Source: Paludisphaera soli
Lineage (GTDB): Bacteria; Planctomycetota; Planctomycetia; Isosphaerales; Isosphaeraceae
NCBI RefSeq assembly: GCF_011064595.1
Contig: NZ_JAALJI010000001.1
Span: forward strand, 372,001-436,000
DNA length: 64,000 bases
Direction of reading: 5' to 3'
Part shown: piece by piece, positions 52,309 through 61,255 of the stretch
Position numbering within the stretch: position 1 is the stretch's first letter
Layout of the letters: each line of letters begins with the position of its first letter
Made by a program: the position numbers and the translations under genes
The notes under the pieces: generated by a model
Told to the model about the DNA's origin: nothing
The model's database searches: none
Seen by the model: only the letters and a program-made list of their open reading frames with translations

Positions 52309-53505
52309 TCAGGCGCCGACCGATTCGCGGGCCGGGGCGGCCTGGTCGCGAGGCGTCTGGGAGGCCGCGCGGACGAGGGTGAAGCGGCTGATTTCCGGCG
52401 TGCAGCCATAGCGGATCGGATGCTTGGCGCCGACGCCCTGGCTGACGTACATCAGCGAGGGCGGCACCCGGAAGAAGCCGTGCTCGAACCGTCGGCTGTA
52501 GAGGCTGGGCATCAGGATGGGGCCGACGACGGGGAGTCGGATCTGGCCGCCGTGGTTGTGGCCGGAGAGGATGAAATCCCAGCCCTGGCGCGCCGACTTG
52601 TACACCCGGTCGGGGGTGTGGCTGAGGAGCATCGAGAAGTCGGCCTGGGGGACCGCCTCGTCGGGGATGTCCGGGCCCCAGGGGGCGCACGTCCCGCCGA
52701 CGGCCAGCTTGCGGCCGTTGACGTCGATCGTCGCGACCTCGCCGTCGAGGACCGTGAACCCTGATGCGGCCACCGCGGCGGCGATCCGCTCCATGTCGTT
52801 GTGATGGTCGTGGTTGCCCAGGATCGCGAACCGGCCCAGCGGGCCCGGCAGGCGTTCGAGCAAGGGCGCGATCCATTCGATGCACGCGTCGTCGTCGATC
52901 AGGTCGCCGGTCACGAAGACCAGGTCCGACGGCATGTCGGCCGCGACGTCGCAAACCGCCTCGAAATAGCGGCGGTCGTAGGCGCGGGAGAAATGCAGGT
53001 CGGTGAGGTGCAGGATGGATATCTCGTCCATCTCGGCCGGTAGCTGCGGGAAGGTCACCGACCAGTCGTGGGTCTCCAGGCTCAGCGACCTGTTGCCCGG
53101 CAGCTTCAACATCCAGGAATACGAGCCGTCGCCTATGAACTCCCCGCGCGGGGCGTCTTGCAGGGCGTCGCGACGCTCACGCGGGATCTCCCGCCAGGAC
53201 CGGGCCCGCCGCGACCGGGCGAAGGTGGCCGCGGGAAGCCCGACCATCGCGGCGAGGCAGCAGGCGGCGGCGAAGGCGATCAGCAGCGGGGGCCATTCCG
53301 AGACCGGGACCATCCAGTAGCGGCGAGTCAGCTCGAAGGAGACGAGCCCGCACGCGGCGAGGACGACCAGCGTCGCCTTCTCGATCCAGCGGACGCGCCA
53401 GGGGTAGCCGTGCGTGACGTTGATCGCGACCGCCAGGCAGACCGCCTCGCCGATCGCGAACGCCGCGTAGAAGATGAGGGTGGGTAACAAGGCGGTCGAC
53501 TCCAT
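52309..53505 (-). CDS. membrane-bound metallophosphoesterase (YkuE/LpxH-like fold)
   Basis: The product (about 398 residues from the ATG at 53505; a TTG at 53532 abutting the previous stop is possible) has two or three membrane helices in the first 110 residues. A calcineurin-like phosphoesterase domain follows, with the metal motifs DLHF, GDLIDDD, GNHDHH and SGHNHGGQ in order. The GHNHGG motif matches the YkuE-type subfamily, which often acts on lipid or nucleotide phosphates. It is the last gene of a minus-strand group with two glycosyltransferases and a DUF362 gene, so work on a lipid-linked intermediate is possible. Confidence 0.88.
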   Translation of the reverse strand: MESTALLPTLIFYAAFAIGEAVCLAVAINVTHGYPWRVRWIEKATLVVLAACGLVSFELTRRYWMVPVSEWPPLLIAFAAACCLAAMVGLPAATFARSRRARSWREIPRERRDALQDAPRGEFIGDGSYSWMLKLPGNRSLSLETHDWSVTFPQLPAEMDEISILHLTDLHFSRAYDRRYFEAVCDVAADMPSDLVFVTGDLIDDDACIEWIAPLLERLPGPLGRFAILGNHDHHNDMERIAAAVAASGFTVLDGEVATIDVNGRKLAVGGTCAPWGPDIPDEAVPQADFSMLLSHTPDRVYKSARQGWDFILSGHNHGGQIRLPVVGPILMPSLYSRRFEHGFFRVPPSLMYVSQGVGAKHPIRYGCTPEISRFTLVRAASQTPRDQAAPARESVGA

Positions 53506-53532
53506 GAGGTTCGTTTCAATCCTAGTTCGCAA

Positions 53533-54849
53533 TCAACCAGATCGTCGCGACTCTCCCCCCCGGACTGGCGAACGGATTAGTTGCGCATCCCGAGGGATTT
53601 CATTCAACCCCAGTTCCCCGCCCGCCCCCCTGGAGGTCCGGCGCGGGCCCCGGGAACGGCCGGCCCCCGACTCGGGACGTCCGCCCGGCACCAACTCGTC
53701 GAAGTAGGCCAGGAGAGAGGTCGCCGAGCGGCCCCAGTCGAAGCTCGCGGACCGTCGCAGGGCGGCGGCGGCGAGCGATCCGCGCAGGCCCGGATCGCCC
53801 AGGATCGCGCCGAGCGCGCGGGTCATGTCGGTGACGTCGAGCGGGTCGAAGAACAGCCCGGCGTCGCCGACGACCTCGGGGAGCGAGCCCGCCCGGCTGG
53901 CGACCACCGGCGTCCCGCAGGCCATCGCCTCGACCGCCGGGAGGCCGAAGCCCTCCAGCAGTGATGGAAAGACCAGGGCGTAGGCCCGACCGTAGAGGGC
54001 CGCCAGGTCCTCGTCGGGCACGAAACCGGGGAGGATCACGCGACCGTCGAGCCGGTGCCGCGTGATCGCGGCGCGGATCTCCGGGACGTGGGTGTGGAAA
54101 ACGTCGTGGAAGTCCCCCGTCAGGACGAGGGTCACGTCGTCCGGGGCCGACGCCGCGAACGCCTCGACCAGCCTCGGCAGGTTCTTGTGCGGGCTCAGGC
54201 CGCCGACGTAGAGCAAGAACCGGGAACCGGCCCCGACGCCGTGCCGGGCCAGCGCCGCGTCCGCGGCCTCCTGGTCGCGGATCGGCCGGAACACCGGATC
54301 GGCCGCCTCGCCGACGACGCGGATGCGGTCGGCGTCGAGCCGCAGCCGCTCCATCAGGAATCGCTTCGAGGTCTCCGAGACGGTCACGATCCGGTCCGAC
54401 GACCGTCGCGCGACCCACTCCTTGAGCCACCAGGCGGCCCGGCCGCGACGGGTCGGGAAGACCAGTTCGGGGTGCTCCATCGTCAGCGTGTCGTGCATCG
54501 TGACGACGACGCGGGGGACGCCCCAAACCGGATAGAAGCTGTAGGTCGCGGGAAAGTACATCAGGTCGAGCTTCGCCCGCGAGGCCGCCCTCCCCATCGC
54601 GAGCATGTCGGACAGCCCGCGACGGCCCCGGGCCGAGGCCGCCTCGCCGGGGGCCTCGCGCACGCCGACGATCCGCGGGACGACCGATTCGGGCAGGTCG
54701 ACGGTCCCGGCCGACTGGGCGTCGAGGATCACGACGACCTCGTGCCCCTGCTCGGCCGCCTTCGGTGCGAGGGCCGCGAGCAGGCGTCGGGCGAACCGGC
54801 CGAATCCCCGGCGGTTGGCCAGACAGCTTCCGTCGAATCCAAGGCGCAT
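53533..54849 (-). CDS. GT4-type glycosyltransferase (glycosyltransferase family 1 domain)
   Basis: The 438-residue product shows a GT-B glycosyltransferase: an N-terminal GSCLANRRGFGRFARRLL with the acceptor domain, then the donor domain with FLLYVGGLSPHKNLPRLVEAF, VILPGFVPDEDLAALY, and the E-x7-E segment FPSLLEGFGLPAVEAMACGTPVV. The last 45 residues are Gly/Arg-rich and look disordered. It transfers a sugar from a nucleotide donor; donor and acceptor are unknown. It starts about 50 bases after the DUF362 gene and abuts the metallophosphoesterase frame. Confidence 0.9.
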   Translation of the reverse strand: MRLGFDGSCLANRRGFGRFARRLLAALAPKAAEQGHEVVVILDAQSAGTVDLPESVVPRIVGVREAPGEAASARGRRGLSDMLAMGRAASRAKLDLMYFPATYSFYPVWGVPRVVVTMHDTLTMEHPELVFPTRRGRAAWWLKEWVARRSSDRIVTVSETSKRFLMERLRLDADRIRVVGEAADPVFRPIRDQEAADAALARHGVGAGSRFLLYVGGLSPHKNLPRLVEAFAASAPDDVTLVLTGDFHDVFHTHVPEIRAAITRHRLDGRVILPGFVPDEDLAALYGRAYALVFPSLLEGFGLPAVEAMACGTPVVASRAGSLPEVVGDAGLFFDPLDVTDMTRALGAILGDPGLRGSLAAAALRRSASFDWGRSATSLLAYFDELVPGGRPESGAGRSRGPRRTSRGAGGELGLNEIPRDAQLIRSPVRGGESRRSG

Positions 54850-54901
54850 CTTCGGAAGGCTCCAGGGTTCGGCGCTTCGTGTCCGGCCGGTTTCGGCTCG
54901 G

Positions 54902-56029
54902 TCAGGCGCGGGAGGACCGACGCAACCTCGCCTTGCGGCGACGGGAACGGAAATGAGGTCCGGGGCTGGCCGTCGCCTCGGCGACGGACGCGCCCTGGAC
55001 GAGTCGCAGCAGCCGATCCGACGCGTGGCGGCGGCAATTCCGGCGGACCTGCGACCAGGGCTCGCCCACGATCGTGATGGCGGCGAGGTCGGCCACGCCG
55101 AGCCCGGCCGCCTGGGCCCGACGGAGGTAGGCGACGTCGAGCGGGTCGAACCCCATGATGGCCGCGGCCACCGCGTCGACCGCCACGGGGTCGGTGCCGG
55201 CGATCACCGTCCCCAGCCGCAGGCTCGTCCCGAGCCGGGGCGCCTGGCCGTGCATGCCCGAGAAGCCGTCGATCAGGCTGATGCGAGGGGGTGCGATCGC
55301 CGCCACGGCCGACAGCCGCTCGGTCGCGCGCTCGATCCGGTCGAGACTCCTCCGCTCGGCCCCGGTCAGCCGCATCCCGCCGTCGACCGAGCGGACGGCG
55401 AGCCAGGCGCGGGCCAGCCGGCCCCGCCAGGTCTCCAGGACGCTGCAAGCCGGGACCAGCCGGGACGGGACCCGACGCGCCAACATCCCGGCCTCGAAGC
55501 CCTTGCGGTCGTCGCGCTGCAGGACGGCCGCCATCGCGGGAAGGCCCAGCCCGAGCCGAAACGTCCCGTCCGTCCGCGCCACGGCCAGCGACACGCGGCA
55601 GCCCGCGGCGACGGCCCGCGACGAGAGGCGGAGGGTCTCCGCCCGACCGCCGACGACGGCCTGACGCGGCGTCCAGGCGTCGGGCTCGGAATCGAGGTCG
55701 TGATACGCGACCGGCCTGCCCGAGGTCTCGGCGAGGTAGCCCAGCCGTTCGTAGCACGTCGAGGCCGACGGACGGGCGTCGAACTTGCCGGCGACGACGT
55801 CGAGCGATCGCGCCCCCGAGGCGATGAGCGCGTCGACGGTCGCCGAGAGGGTGTCGTGGTCGGTGGAGGCCCAACCGCGACCCAGCTCGTCGAGCGTGGG
55901 GACGATCGTCGCGGAGCCGTAAGGCTGCACGGCGGCCCGCACGTCGTCGGCGATCAGGGCGAGCGCCTGCGCCACGGCCCCGCGTCGGCGGTCCCCCTGG
56001 ACCACGGCTACCTTGATCGCGTCGTCCAT
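54902..56029 (-). CDS. DUF362 family protein
   Basis: The start is the ATG at 56029 (MDDAIKVAVVQGD); the open frame upstream belongs to the overlapping glycosyltransferase. The 375-residue product has the DUF362 layout: a GDRRRGAVAQALALI start, SGRPVAYHDLD, RVSLAVARTDG, ISLIDGFSGMHGQAP and GTDPVAVDAVAAAIMGFDPLDVAYL, which is the most conserved part of the family. The iron-sulphur cysteine clusters found in some members are absent. The function of the family is poorly defined. It overlaps the upstream GT2 gene by 22 bases, indicating one transcript. The C-terminus is Arg-rich. Confidence 0.82.
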   Translation of the reverse strand: MDDAIKVAVVQGDRRRGAVAQALALIADDVRAAVQPYGSATIVPTLDELGRGWASTDHDTLSATVDALIASGARSLDVVAGKFDARPSASTCYERLGYLAETSGRPVAYHDLDSEPDAWTPRQAVVGGRAETLRLSSRAVAAGCRVSLAVARTDGTFRLGLGLPAMAAVLQRDDRKGFEAGMLARRVPSRLVPACSVLETWRGRLARAWLAVRSVDGGMRLTGAERRSLDRIERATERLSAVAAIAPPRISLIDGFSGMHGQAPRLGTSLRLGTVIAGTDPVAVDAVAAAIMGFDPLDVAYLRRAQAAGLGVADLAAITIVGEPWSQVRRNCRRHASDRLLRLVQGASVAEATASPGPHFRSRRRKARLRRSSRA

Positions 56030-57156
56030 CGCTGGAGCCTCCGTGCCAGCCGAACCAAGGTCGGCGGGGGAATGGGCCGTCCGCCGCGGTCGACGCGGCC
56101 CTCGGCGACCGGGCGGGCCGCCCGGTCGATCGCGTACCATCGCGTCAGGGCGATCACGACCGAGACGCCGCAGCAGACGAAATAAAGCAGGTGCAGCGGG
56201 AACGAGACCGCCGCGAACCCCACCCCGCGACGGCGGCCGAGGAACCGGTACAGGCCCCGGTTCAGGCCCAGCACCACGCCGCCGCAGGCGAGCGCGGCGA
56301 GGGCCGACCAGGGGGCGAGCGGGATCGCCGCGGTCGCCAGCAAGAGCCCGCCGGTGGCGGCGACCGAGAGCTTCTGGCCGACCTGGACGTTCAGGTCGGT
56401 CTCGACGGTCCCGCTCCGCTTGATCAGGAGCATCCAGGGCACGCCGCGCCGGAAGACGTCCGTGCGGACGACCTCGAACAGGGTCCAGCGCTTCATGTGG
56501 GTCGCCTGGACGTCGCGGGCCAGCAGGATCTTCCGGCCGGCGCGGGTCAGGCGGTAGCCCAGCTCGATGTCCTCGATCGACGGCCGGGCGTAGAGCCGGG
56601 GGTCGAAGCCGCCGAATTCCAGGAACGCCGCGCGTCGGATCATGCCGCAGCCGGTCCAGAACGTGTGGGCCGGTCGGGCGTCGCGGACGAACTCGCCCTG
56701 CTGGTGGACGTAATGGTGCAGCAGGTTGCGAAACCGGCTGAGCAGCCCCGGCGCGAGCGGCCGGTCGTCGTACGAGCCGAAGAGGGCGGTGAGGTCGGGG
56801 TCTTCCTGGAACCTCGCCAGGCCGCGGTCGATCGTGTCCGGGTGGACGGCGACGTCGGCGTCGAGGAAGAAGATCAGGTCGCCCGTCGCCTTCTCCGCCC
56901 CGTAATTCCGCGCGGCGGCGGGTCCGAGCGGCCGGGCGTGGCGCAGCACGGACGCCCCGTGACGCTCGGCCAGGGGTCCCGATCCGTCGTTCGAGCCGTC
57001 GTCGACGACGAGCAGCTCATAGTCGGCCCAGGTCGATTCACGAAGCCGGCGGAGGCATCGCTCGAAGTCGACGCCCCCGTTGTGGACGGGAACGACGACG
57101 GAAAGCGACGGCCTCCCCGGCCCCGCGCTCGCCGGACCGGCGGGGACATCGTCCAT
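56008..57156 (-). CDS. membrane glycosyltransferase, family 2
   Basis: The 382-residue product has a GT-A domain at about residues 18-250: SLSVVVPVHNGG, LLVVDDGSNDGS, the DXD motif in FFLDADVA, then a WTGCGMIRRAAF and IEDIELGYRLTRAGR segment typical of inverting GT2 enzymes. Two or three membrane helices follow (about 263-350), then a basic tail. The protein probably builds or decorates a surface polysaccharide at the inner membrane. It is the first gene of the minus-strand run with DUF362, the GT4-type enzyme and the metallophosphoesterase, and it overlaps DUF362 by 22 bases. GAGGGTG lies before the ATG. Confidence 0.9.
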   Translation of the reverse strand: MDDVPAGPASAGPGRPSLSVVVPVHNGGVDFERCLRRLRESTWADYELLVVDDGSNDGSGPLAERHGASVLRHARPLGPAAARNYGAEKATGDLIFFLDADVAVHPDTIDRGLARFQEDPDLTALFGSYDDRPLAPGLLSRFRNLLHHYVHQQGEFVRDARPAHTFWTGCGMIRRAAFLEFGGFDPRLYARPSIEDIELGYRLTRAGRKILLARDVQATHMKRWTLFEVVRTDVFRRGVPWMLLIKRSGTVETDLNVQVGQKLSVAATGGLLLATAAIPLAPWSALAALACGGVVLGLNRGLYRFLGRRRGVGFAAVSFPLHLLYFVCCGVSVVIALTRWYAIDRAARPVAEGRVDRGGRPIPPPTLVRLARRLQRWTTRSR

Positions 57157-57491
57157 GATTCACCCTCGCCCGTCAAAATGTGACACGTGCCGGAATGCGT
57201 TCACCGTCCTTGGGATCGCCCGAACACGCGCCTGGACCGCAGTCGTCGAACGGGGCGAATGACTCGCCGATGCCTTCTCAAGTTGTCTCGTCCACCCGTC
57301 GTCGCCCTGCGGACGCGACGTGCGGCGGGACTGTAGCGGGAACCCCGAAACCTGTCAATCGAGCCTGCGGCCGCCCACGGTCTGGGCCGTCGGCCGGTGG
57401 CACGGCATGGCCGAGCGAGCTAACATCGCAACGTCCGGCCCCTCGGCCGCTTTCTCGCCGATGAACCGATCCGTGGAGTCGAAAGCCACCG
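57157..57491. other. non-coding divergent region
   Basis: This is the spacer between the GT2 gene (-) and the SGNH esterase gene (+). TAACAT at 57421-57426 might be a -10 box for the esterase gene, but the -35 match (TGGCAC) is poor. No RNA gene or plausible small ORF was seen. Confidence 0.45.
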
Positions 57492-58610
57492 ATGGCACTT
57501 CCTCGATTGAAGCCGCTGGTCCTCCTGTGCATCCCCCTGCTCCTCGCGGCCCGGGTCGCCGCCGAGGAGCCTATCGCCTGGCGCGACGTCCGCACGTTGA
57601 CGATCGAGGGTCAGGTCTGGAAGGAGTCCGACCTCAAGTCCCCGTTCGACCGCCTGCCGGCGAAGGCCGAAGGGGTGGTCCGACCCCCGGTCTGGAATCT
57701 GTCGAGGGATTCGGCGGGGATCGCGGTCCGCTTCGTCACCGACGCGACCGAGATCCAGGCGCGCTGGACGCTGAACAAGGACCGGCTGGCGATGGCCCAC
57801 ATGCCCGCCACGGGCGTCAGCGGGGTCGACCTGTACGCCCGCGACGGCGACGGCAAGTGGCGCTGGGTCGCCGTGGGGCAGCCGACCGAGAAGTCGAACA
57901 CGAAGTCGCTCGCGAAGGGGCTCGATCCGGGGAGTCGCGAGTATCTGCTGTACTTGCCGCTGTACAACGGCGTCTCGTCGGTCGAGGTGGGCGTCCCCAC
58001 CGGCGCCGAGCTCCGCCCGGCCGACCCGCGCAAGCCGGAATCGGCCCGGCCGATCGTCTTCTACGGCACGTCGATCACCCACGGCGGCTGTGCGTCGAGG
58101 CCGGGCATGGTGCACCCGGCGATCATCGGCCGTCGGCTCGATCGCCCGGTGGTGAACCTGGGCTTCAGCGGCAACGGCACCATGGACCGATCCATCGCCG
58201 ACCTGCTCGTCGAGATCGACGCGGCCGTCTTCGTGATCGACTGCCTGCCGAACATGACCGCCGAGATGGTCGCCGAGCGCACCGGGCCGCTCGTGAAGAC
58301 CATCCGCAAGGCCCGCACCGACGTCCCGATCCTGCTCGTGGAGGATCGTTCCTACACGGACTCGACCTTCCTGAAGGCTCATCGCAAACGCAATGAGACG
58401 AGCCGAGCGGCGTTCAAGGTGGCCTATCAGAAGCTGCTGGACGAGGGGGTCGCTGGCCTCGGCTACCTGGACGGTAGCCCGCAACTCGGCGACGACGGCG
58501 AGGCGACCGTGGACGGCTCGCACCCGACCGACCTGGGCTTCATGCGGATGGCCGACCTGTTCGCGCCGGCGATCGAGAAGGCGATCGCAGGATCCGAGCG
58601 GGCCCGCTGA
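57492..58610 (+). CDS. exported SGNH/GDSL-type hydrolase
   Basis: The 372-residue product has a signal peptide (LKPLVLLCIPLLLAARVAA), then a jelly-roll-like N-terminal domain (about 30-175) and an SGNH hydrolase domain. Ser194 in FYGTSITHGG is the nucleophile, Asn228 in GFSGNG supports the oxyanion hole, and DGSH (Asp341, His344) gives the remaining dyad. This two-domain layout is that of acylhydrolases acting on acetylated polysaccharides. It is convergent with the ECF sigma gene (stops 3 bases apart) and not in an operon with the glycosyltransferases. Confidence 0.9.
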   Translation: MALPRLKPLVLLCIPLLLAARVAAEEPIAWRDVRTLTIEGQVWKESDLKSPFDRLPAKAEGVVRPPVWNLSRDSAGIAVRFVTDATEIQARWTLNKDRLAMAHMPATGVSGVDLYARDGDGKWRWVAVGQPTEKSNTKSLAKGLDPGSREYLLYLPLYNGVSSVEVGVPTGAELRPADPRKPESARPIVFYGTSITHGGCASRPGMVHPAIIGRRLDRPVVNLGFSGNGTMDRSIADLLVEIDAAVFVIDCLPNMTAEMVAERTGPLVKTIRKARTDVPILLVEDRSYTDSTFLKAHRKRNETSRAAFKVAYQKLLDEGVAGLGYLDGSPQLGDDGEATVDGSHPTDLGFMRMADLFAPAIEKAIAGSERAR

Positions 58611-58613
58611 GCG

Positions 58614-59360
58614 TCAGTCGAATCTCATCCGGTCGAGCGAGGGCTTGCAGAACTCCAGCAGCCGAAGGTCCCCGAGTTCCTCCTCGACCTCGTCGCGGGT
58701 GGGGCTCTTGAGCGAGATGCGGACCTCCTCGACGAGGAACTCCGTGAATTTGTCGCGGGCGCGGTGGAGGATCTGGCGGAGGTTCCCCGCCGACATCGGC
58801 CGGCCGATCCGCTGCGCCAGCTCCGACGCCAGCTCCGGCGAGCGCATGTCGGGGTTGGCCAGGCGGAGCCGCATGACCTCCCAGAAGGGCTGCCCGGTGC
58901 TGGACTCGTGCTCCCGGAGCGAGTTCGAGGCTCGCTCCATGAGGTCCTTGCGCCAGCTCTGGAGGAACTGCTCGTCGAAGTCCGCCAGGTCGTCGTGGCC
59001 GACGATTGCCTCTCCGGACGCCGTGTCGAGCTGATCGACGACGTTCCGCTTCCGGTAGTAGTCGACCATCAGGTTGTGGAGCGACCGCTTCAGGTAGTCG
59101 CGGAAACGGCCCCGGCTGCGGTCGAACTGGCGGAACCGGCCCTCCAGGAACTTGAGGGAGAATTCCTGGTTCAGGTCCTTAGCGGCCTCGGCGTCGCCGA
59201 GCGCCTTGATCAGATACCGATGGACGGCCCCGGAGTAGCGAAGCATCAGGAGCTGTTTCGCCAGGTCGGCCTCTTCGGGGGTCCCGTGCTGGGCCTCGTA
59301 CAGGAGGGTCGTCTGGGTCAGCAATTCGGAGAGTTTGACGTTCGGATCGCCGGGGTCCAA
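58614..59360 (-). CDS. ECF-type RNA polymerase sigma factor
   Basis: The start was set at the TTG at 59360, seven bases after an AAGGAG (59373-59368 on the minus strand); longer frames upstream are not protein-like. The 248-residue product has a sigma region 2 (DLNQEFSLKFLEGRFRQFDRSRGRFRDYLKRSLHNLMVDYYRKR) and a C-terminal helix-turn-helix segment like region 4 (MSAGNLRQILHRARDKFTEFLVEEV). It has a longer linker between the two than classical ECF factors, as in planctomycete-type ones. No anti-sigma factor gene is adjacent, although a kinase-controlled mode is known for some planctomycete ECF factors. Confidence 0.85.
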   Translation of the reverse strand: MDPGDPNVKLSELLTQTTLLYEAQHGTPEEADLAKQLLMLRYSGAVHRYLIKALGDAEAAKDLNQEFSLKFLEGRFRQFDRSRGRFRDYLKRSLHNLMVDYYRKRNVVDQLDTASGEAIVGHDDLADFDEQFLQSWRKDLMERASNSLREHESSTGQPFWEVMRLRLANPDMRSPELASELAQRIGRPMSAGNLRQILHRARDKFTEFLVEEVRISLKSPTRDEVEEELGDLRLLEFCKPSLDRMRFD

Positions 59361-59552
59361 GGTCCGACTCCTTGACGTAAGTCGTTTCAGGACGGCCGAT
59401 TTCCGAGCATTCGGGGCTTCCCGGCGGCACGTCGAGGCGAAAAAACGGCGCGTCGACTGTGACGATCGGCGACTTCGCTCGTAATTGAGTCGAGGGGAGA
59501 AGGGTCGGTCGACTCTTTTCACCCTCTCTATCATACGGACGGAGGTCGAGCC

Positions 59553-59846
59553 ATGGAAAACCCGAGTCGGACCGCTGATCGCCGAAGCCGGCCCCGGGGT
59601 TTCTTCGGATCCGCTTCGTCCCGCCCTCATCCACTCTGCCGCCGGGTCGTCCTGGCGGGGGTCTCCGGGTTCCAGGAGGCGGGCCGGTCGATCGGCCGCC
59701 TGGTCGCCGGGCTCTCGTATCGGATCGACGCGGCCTCGGTCGCCCTCTTCTTCCTCCTCCCGAAGCGTCGGCCGGTCCTCGCGCCGATCGCGATCGATGC
59801 CGCATTCGCGAAACTTCGGCGTTCGCGGATGATCCACCAAAGATGA
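59553..59846 (+). CDS. possible small protein (97 residues)
   Basis: An ATG at 59553 follows GGAGGT (59541-59546) with an ideal six-base spacer, and a TATCAT hexamer (59529-59534) lies just upstream, which together support translation. The product is basic, with a hydrophobic stretch near residues 56-70 (IDAASVALFFLLP) that could be a weak membrane helix. I recognise no family, and the composition is not clearly that of a gene. It lies between the two sigma factor genes. Confidence 0.4.
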   Translation: MENPSRTADRRSRPRGFFGSASSRPHPLCRRVVLAGVSGFQEAGRSIGRLVAGLSYRIDAASVALFFLLPKRRPVLAPIAIDAAFAKLRRSRMIHQR

Positions 59847-60082
59847 GTCGGCCGCCCGCCTCGGCTCCCCTCATCGATACATCGTCCTTCTTCTAACGAG
59901 CGCTTTCCGATGCGTCCGGCGTCGCCGGGCCCCCTCGCGTCCCTAGCCGACGCGACGGCCCCGTCCGCGCACGCGGCCCGCCCCGATCGGGGGGCGCCCG
60001 CGGCTCGGTCGGGCCGAGGGCCCGGGCGCGTCGAGGCGGCACGACGCGACCCGCCGATCGGGTCGGGAAAGGAACGTGGGAT

Positions 60083-61063
60083 ATGATCTCCGCCGAACGG
60101 TCTCGCAACGACGATCTCTCCAACCCAGCCCTGCTCGGTCGCGCGGACGTCCGCGTTTTGACGCCGGAAGAGGAGCGTGGGCTGCTCCTGGAACTTCACG
60201 AGCAGCGACTGCTCCTCGCGGCCGAAGCCTCGGCCCGCCGGATCGGGCCCGCCCTCGACGCTGAGGCGGGCGAGCGTTTCGACGTCCAGGAGTTCGTGCG
60301 GGCGGTGCTGGCCCCTGGCTCGCCCGTCGGCGACGAGGAGGCCGTGCTGCTGGCGGTGGCCCGGAACTACAACGCGACGCGAACCCGGTTGGCGATGGCC
60401 AACCTGCGGCTGGTGGCCCATGTCGCCCGACGCTACCGCGACCGGGGCCTCTCGGCGTCCGACCTCCTGCAGGAGGGCTTCTGCGGCCTGTTGACGGCCA
60501 TCGATCGGTACGAGGTCTCGAACACCACGCGACTGGCGTCGTACGCGGTCTGGTGGATCCGCCAAGCCTTGCAGCGGGCCGTGGCGGCCGGGGTCTACCC
60601 CGTCCGGCTGAACCCGAGGCACCTGCAGAAGCTCGCCGAGAGCTCGAATGAGGCCGAAGCCGAGGCCGTCGCCCTCAAGCCCCGCAAGATCCGCTCCCAG
60701 GCCGCCGAGGCGACCCTGAAGCAGATCCACGCCGCCACCCGGCCCGCCGTCTCGCTGGACGCCCCGCTGGGCGATCAGGGCCGGGGGAGCCTCATCGACA
60801 CCCTGAGCAGCCCGCCCCCCGACGAGGTCGACGACCGCGACCGCGACGAGCGGCTGGCGTCGCTCATCGACCAACTCAAGCCCCGCGAACGCCTGGTCGT
60901 CCAGCTCCGGTTCGGCCTCGACGGGCGGGAATGCCACTCGCTGAGCCAGGTCAGCCAGATCCTCGACGTCTCCAAGGAGCGCATCCGCCAGATCCAGGAC
61001 GCCTCCCTCGCCAAGCTCCGGGAGCTGGCCCGGCGCGACCGGGCCTGCTGCGAGGTCGGTTGA
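60083..61063 (+). CDS. RpoD-like sigma70 factor (group 2/3)
   Basis: The 326-residue product contains region 1.2 (about 25-45), region 2 (LRLVAHVARRYRDRGLSASDLLQEGFCGLLTAIDRYEVSNTTRLASYAVWWIRQALQRAV) with the DLLQEG core-binding and WWIRQ -10 recognition motifs, and a region 3/4 end (RERLVVQLRFGLDG, ILDVSKERIRQIQDASLAKLREL) for -35 recognition. It lacks region 1.1 and the large region-1 insert, so it is more likely an alternative than the housekeeping factor. AAAGGA lies ahead of the ATG. A strong hairpin follows the gene. Confidence 0.9.
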   Translation: MISAERSRNDDLSNPALLGRADVRVLTPEEERGLLLELHEQRLLLAAEASARRIGPALDAEAGERFDVQEFVRAVLAPGSPVGDEEAVLLAVARNYNATRTRLAMANLRLVAHVARRYRDRGLSASDLLQEGFCGLLTAIDRYEVSNTTRLASYAVWWIRQALQRAVAAGVYPVRLNPRHLQKLAESSNEAEAEAVALKPRKIRSQAAEATLKQIHAATRPAVSLDAPLGDQGRGSLIDTLSSPPPDEVDDRDRDERLASLIDQLKPRERLVVQLRFGLDGRECHSLSQVSQILDVSKERIRQIQDASLAKLRELARRDRACCEVG

Positions 61064-61109
61064 TCCAATCCAGGGGCCCCGGAGCGGGCCCCGCCTCGCC
61101 CCGACCGCG

Positions 61110-61142
61110 CCCCCGATCGGCAGCCTTGTCGCCGATCGGGGG
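61110..61142 (+). terminator. hairpin after the RpoD-like sigma factor gene
   Basis: A perfect 12-bp stem (61110-61121 with 61131-61142) has a 9-base loop. A T-run is missing. It overlaps the -35 box of the next promoter. Confidence 0.5.
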
Positions 61143-61167
61143 AGTTCCTATAGTGCTAGTGGGCACT
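61126..61167 (+). promoter_or_regulatory. sigma70-type promoter for dxr-rseP with palindrome at the start site
   Basis: TTGTCG (61126-61131) and TATAGT (61149-61154) are 17 bases apart. Directly at the -10 and probable start site lies AGTGC-N6-GCACT (61152-61167), a 5-base inverted repeat that could bind a regulator. The leader to the dxr ATG would be about 95 bases. Confidence 0.55.
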
Positions 61168-61255
61168 GCGGGGGTTTGGCCCAAGGATCGGGCGCGGCGC
61201 GACTTGAGTCGCGAGGACGGCGTCCCGACGCGGGCGTCCGCGACGGCGGGAAAGA

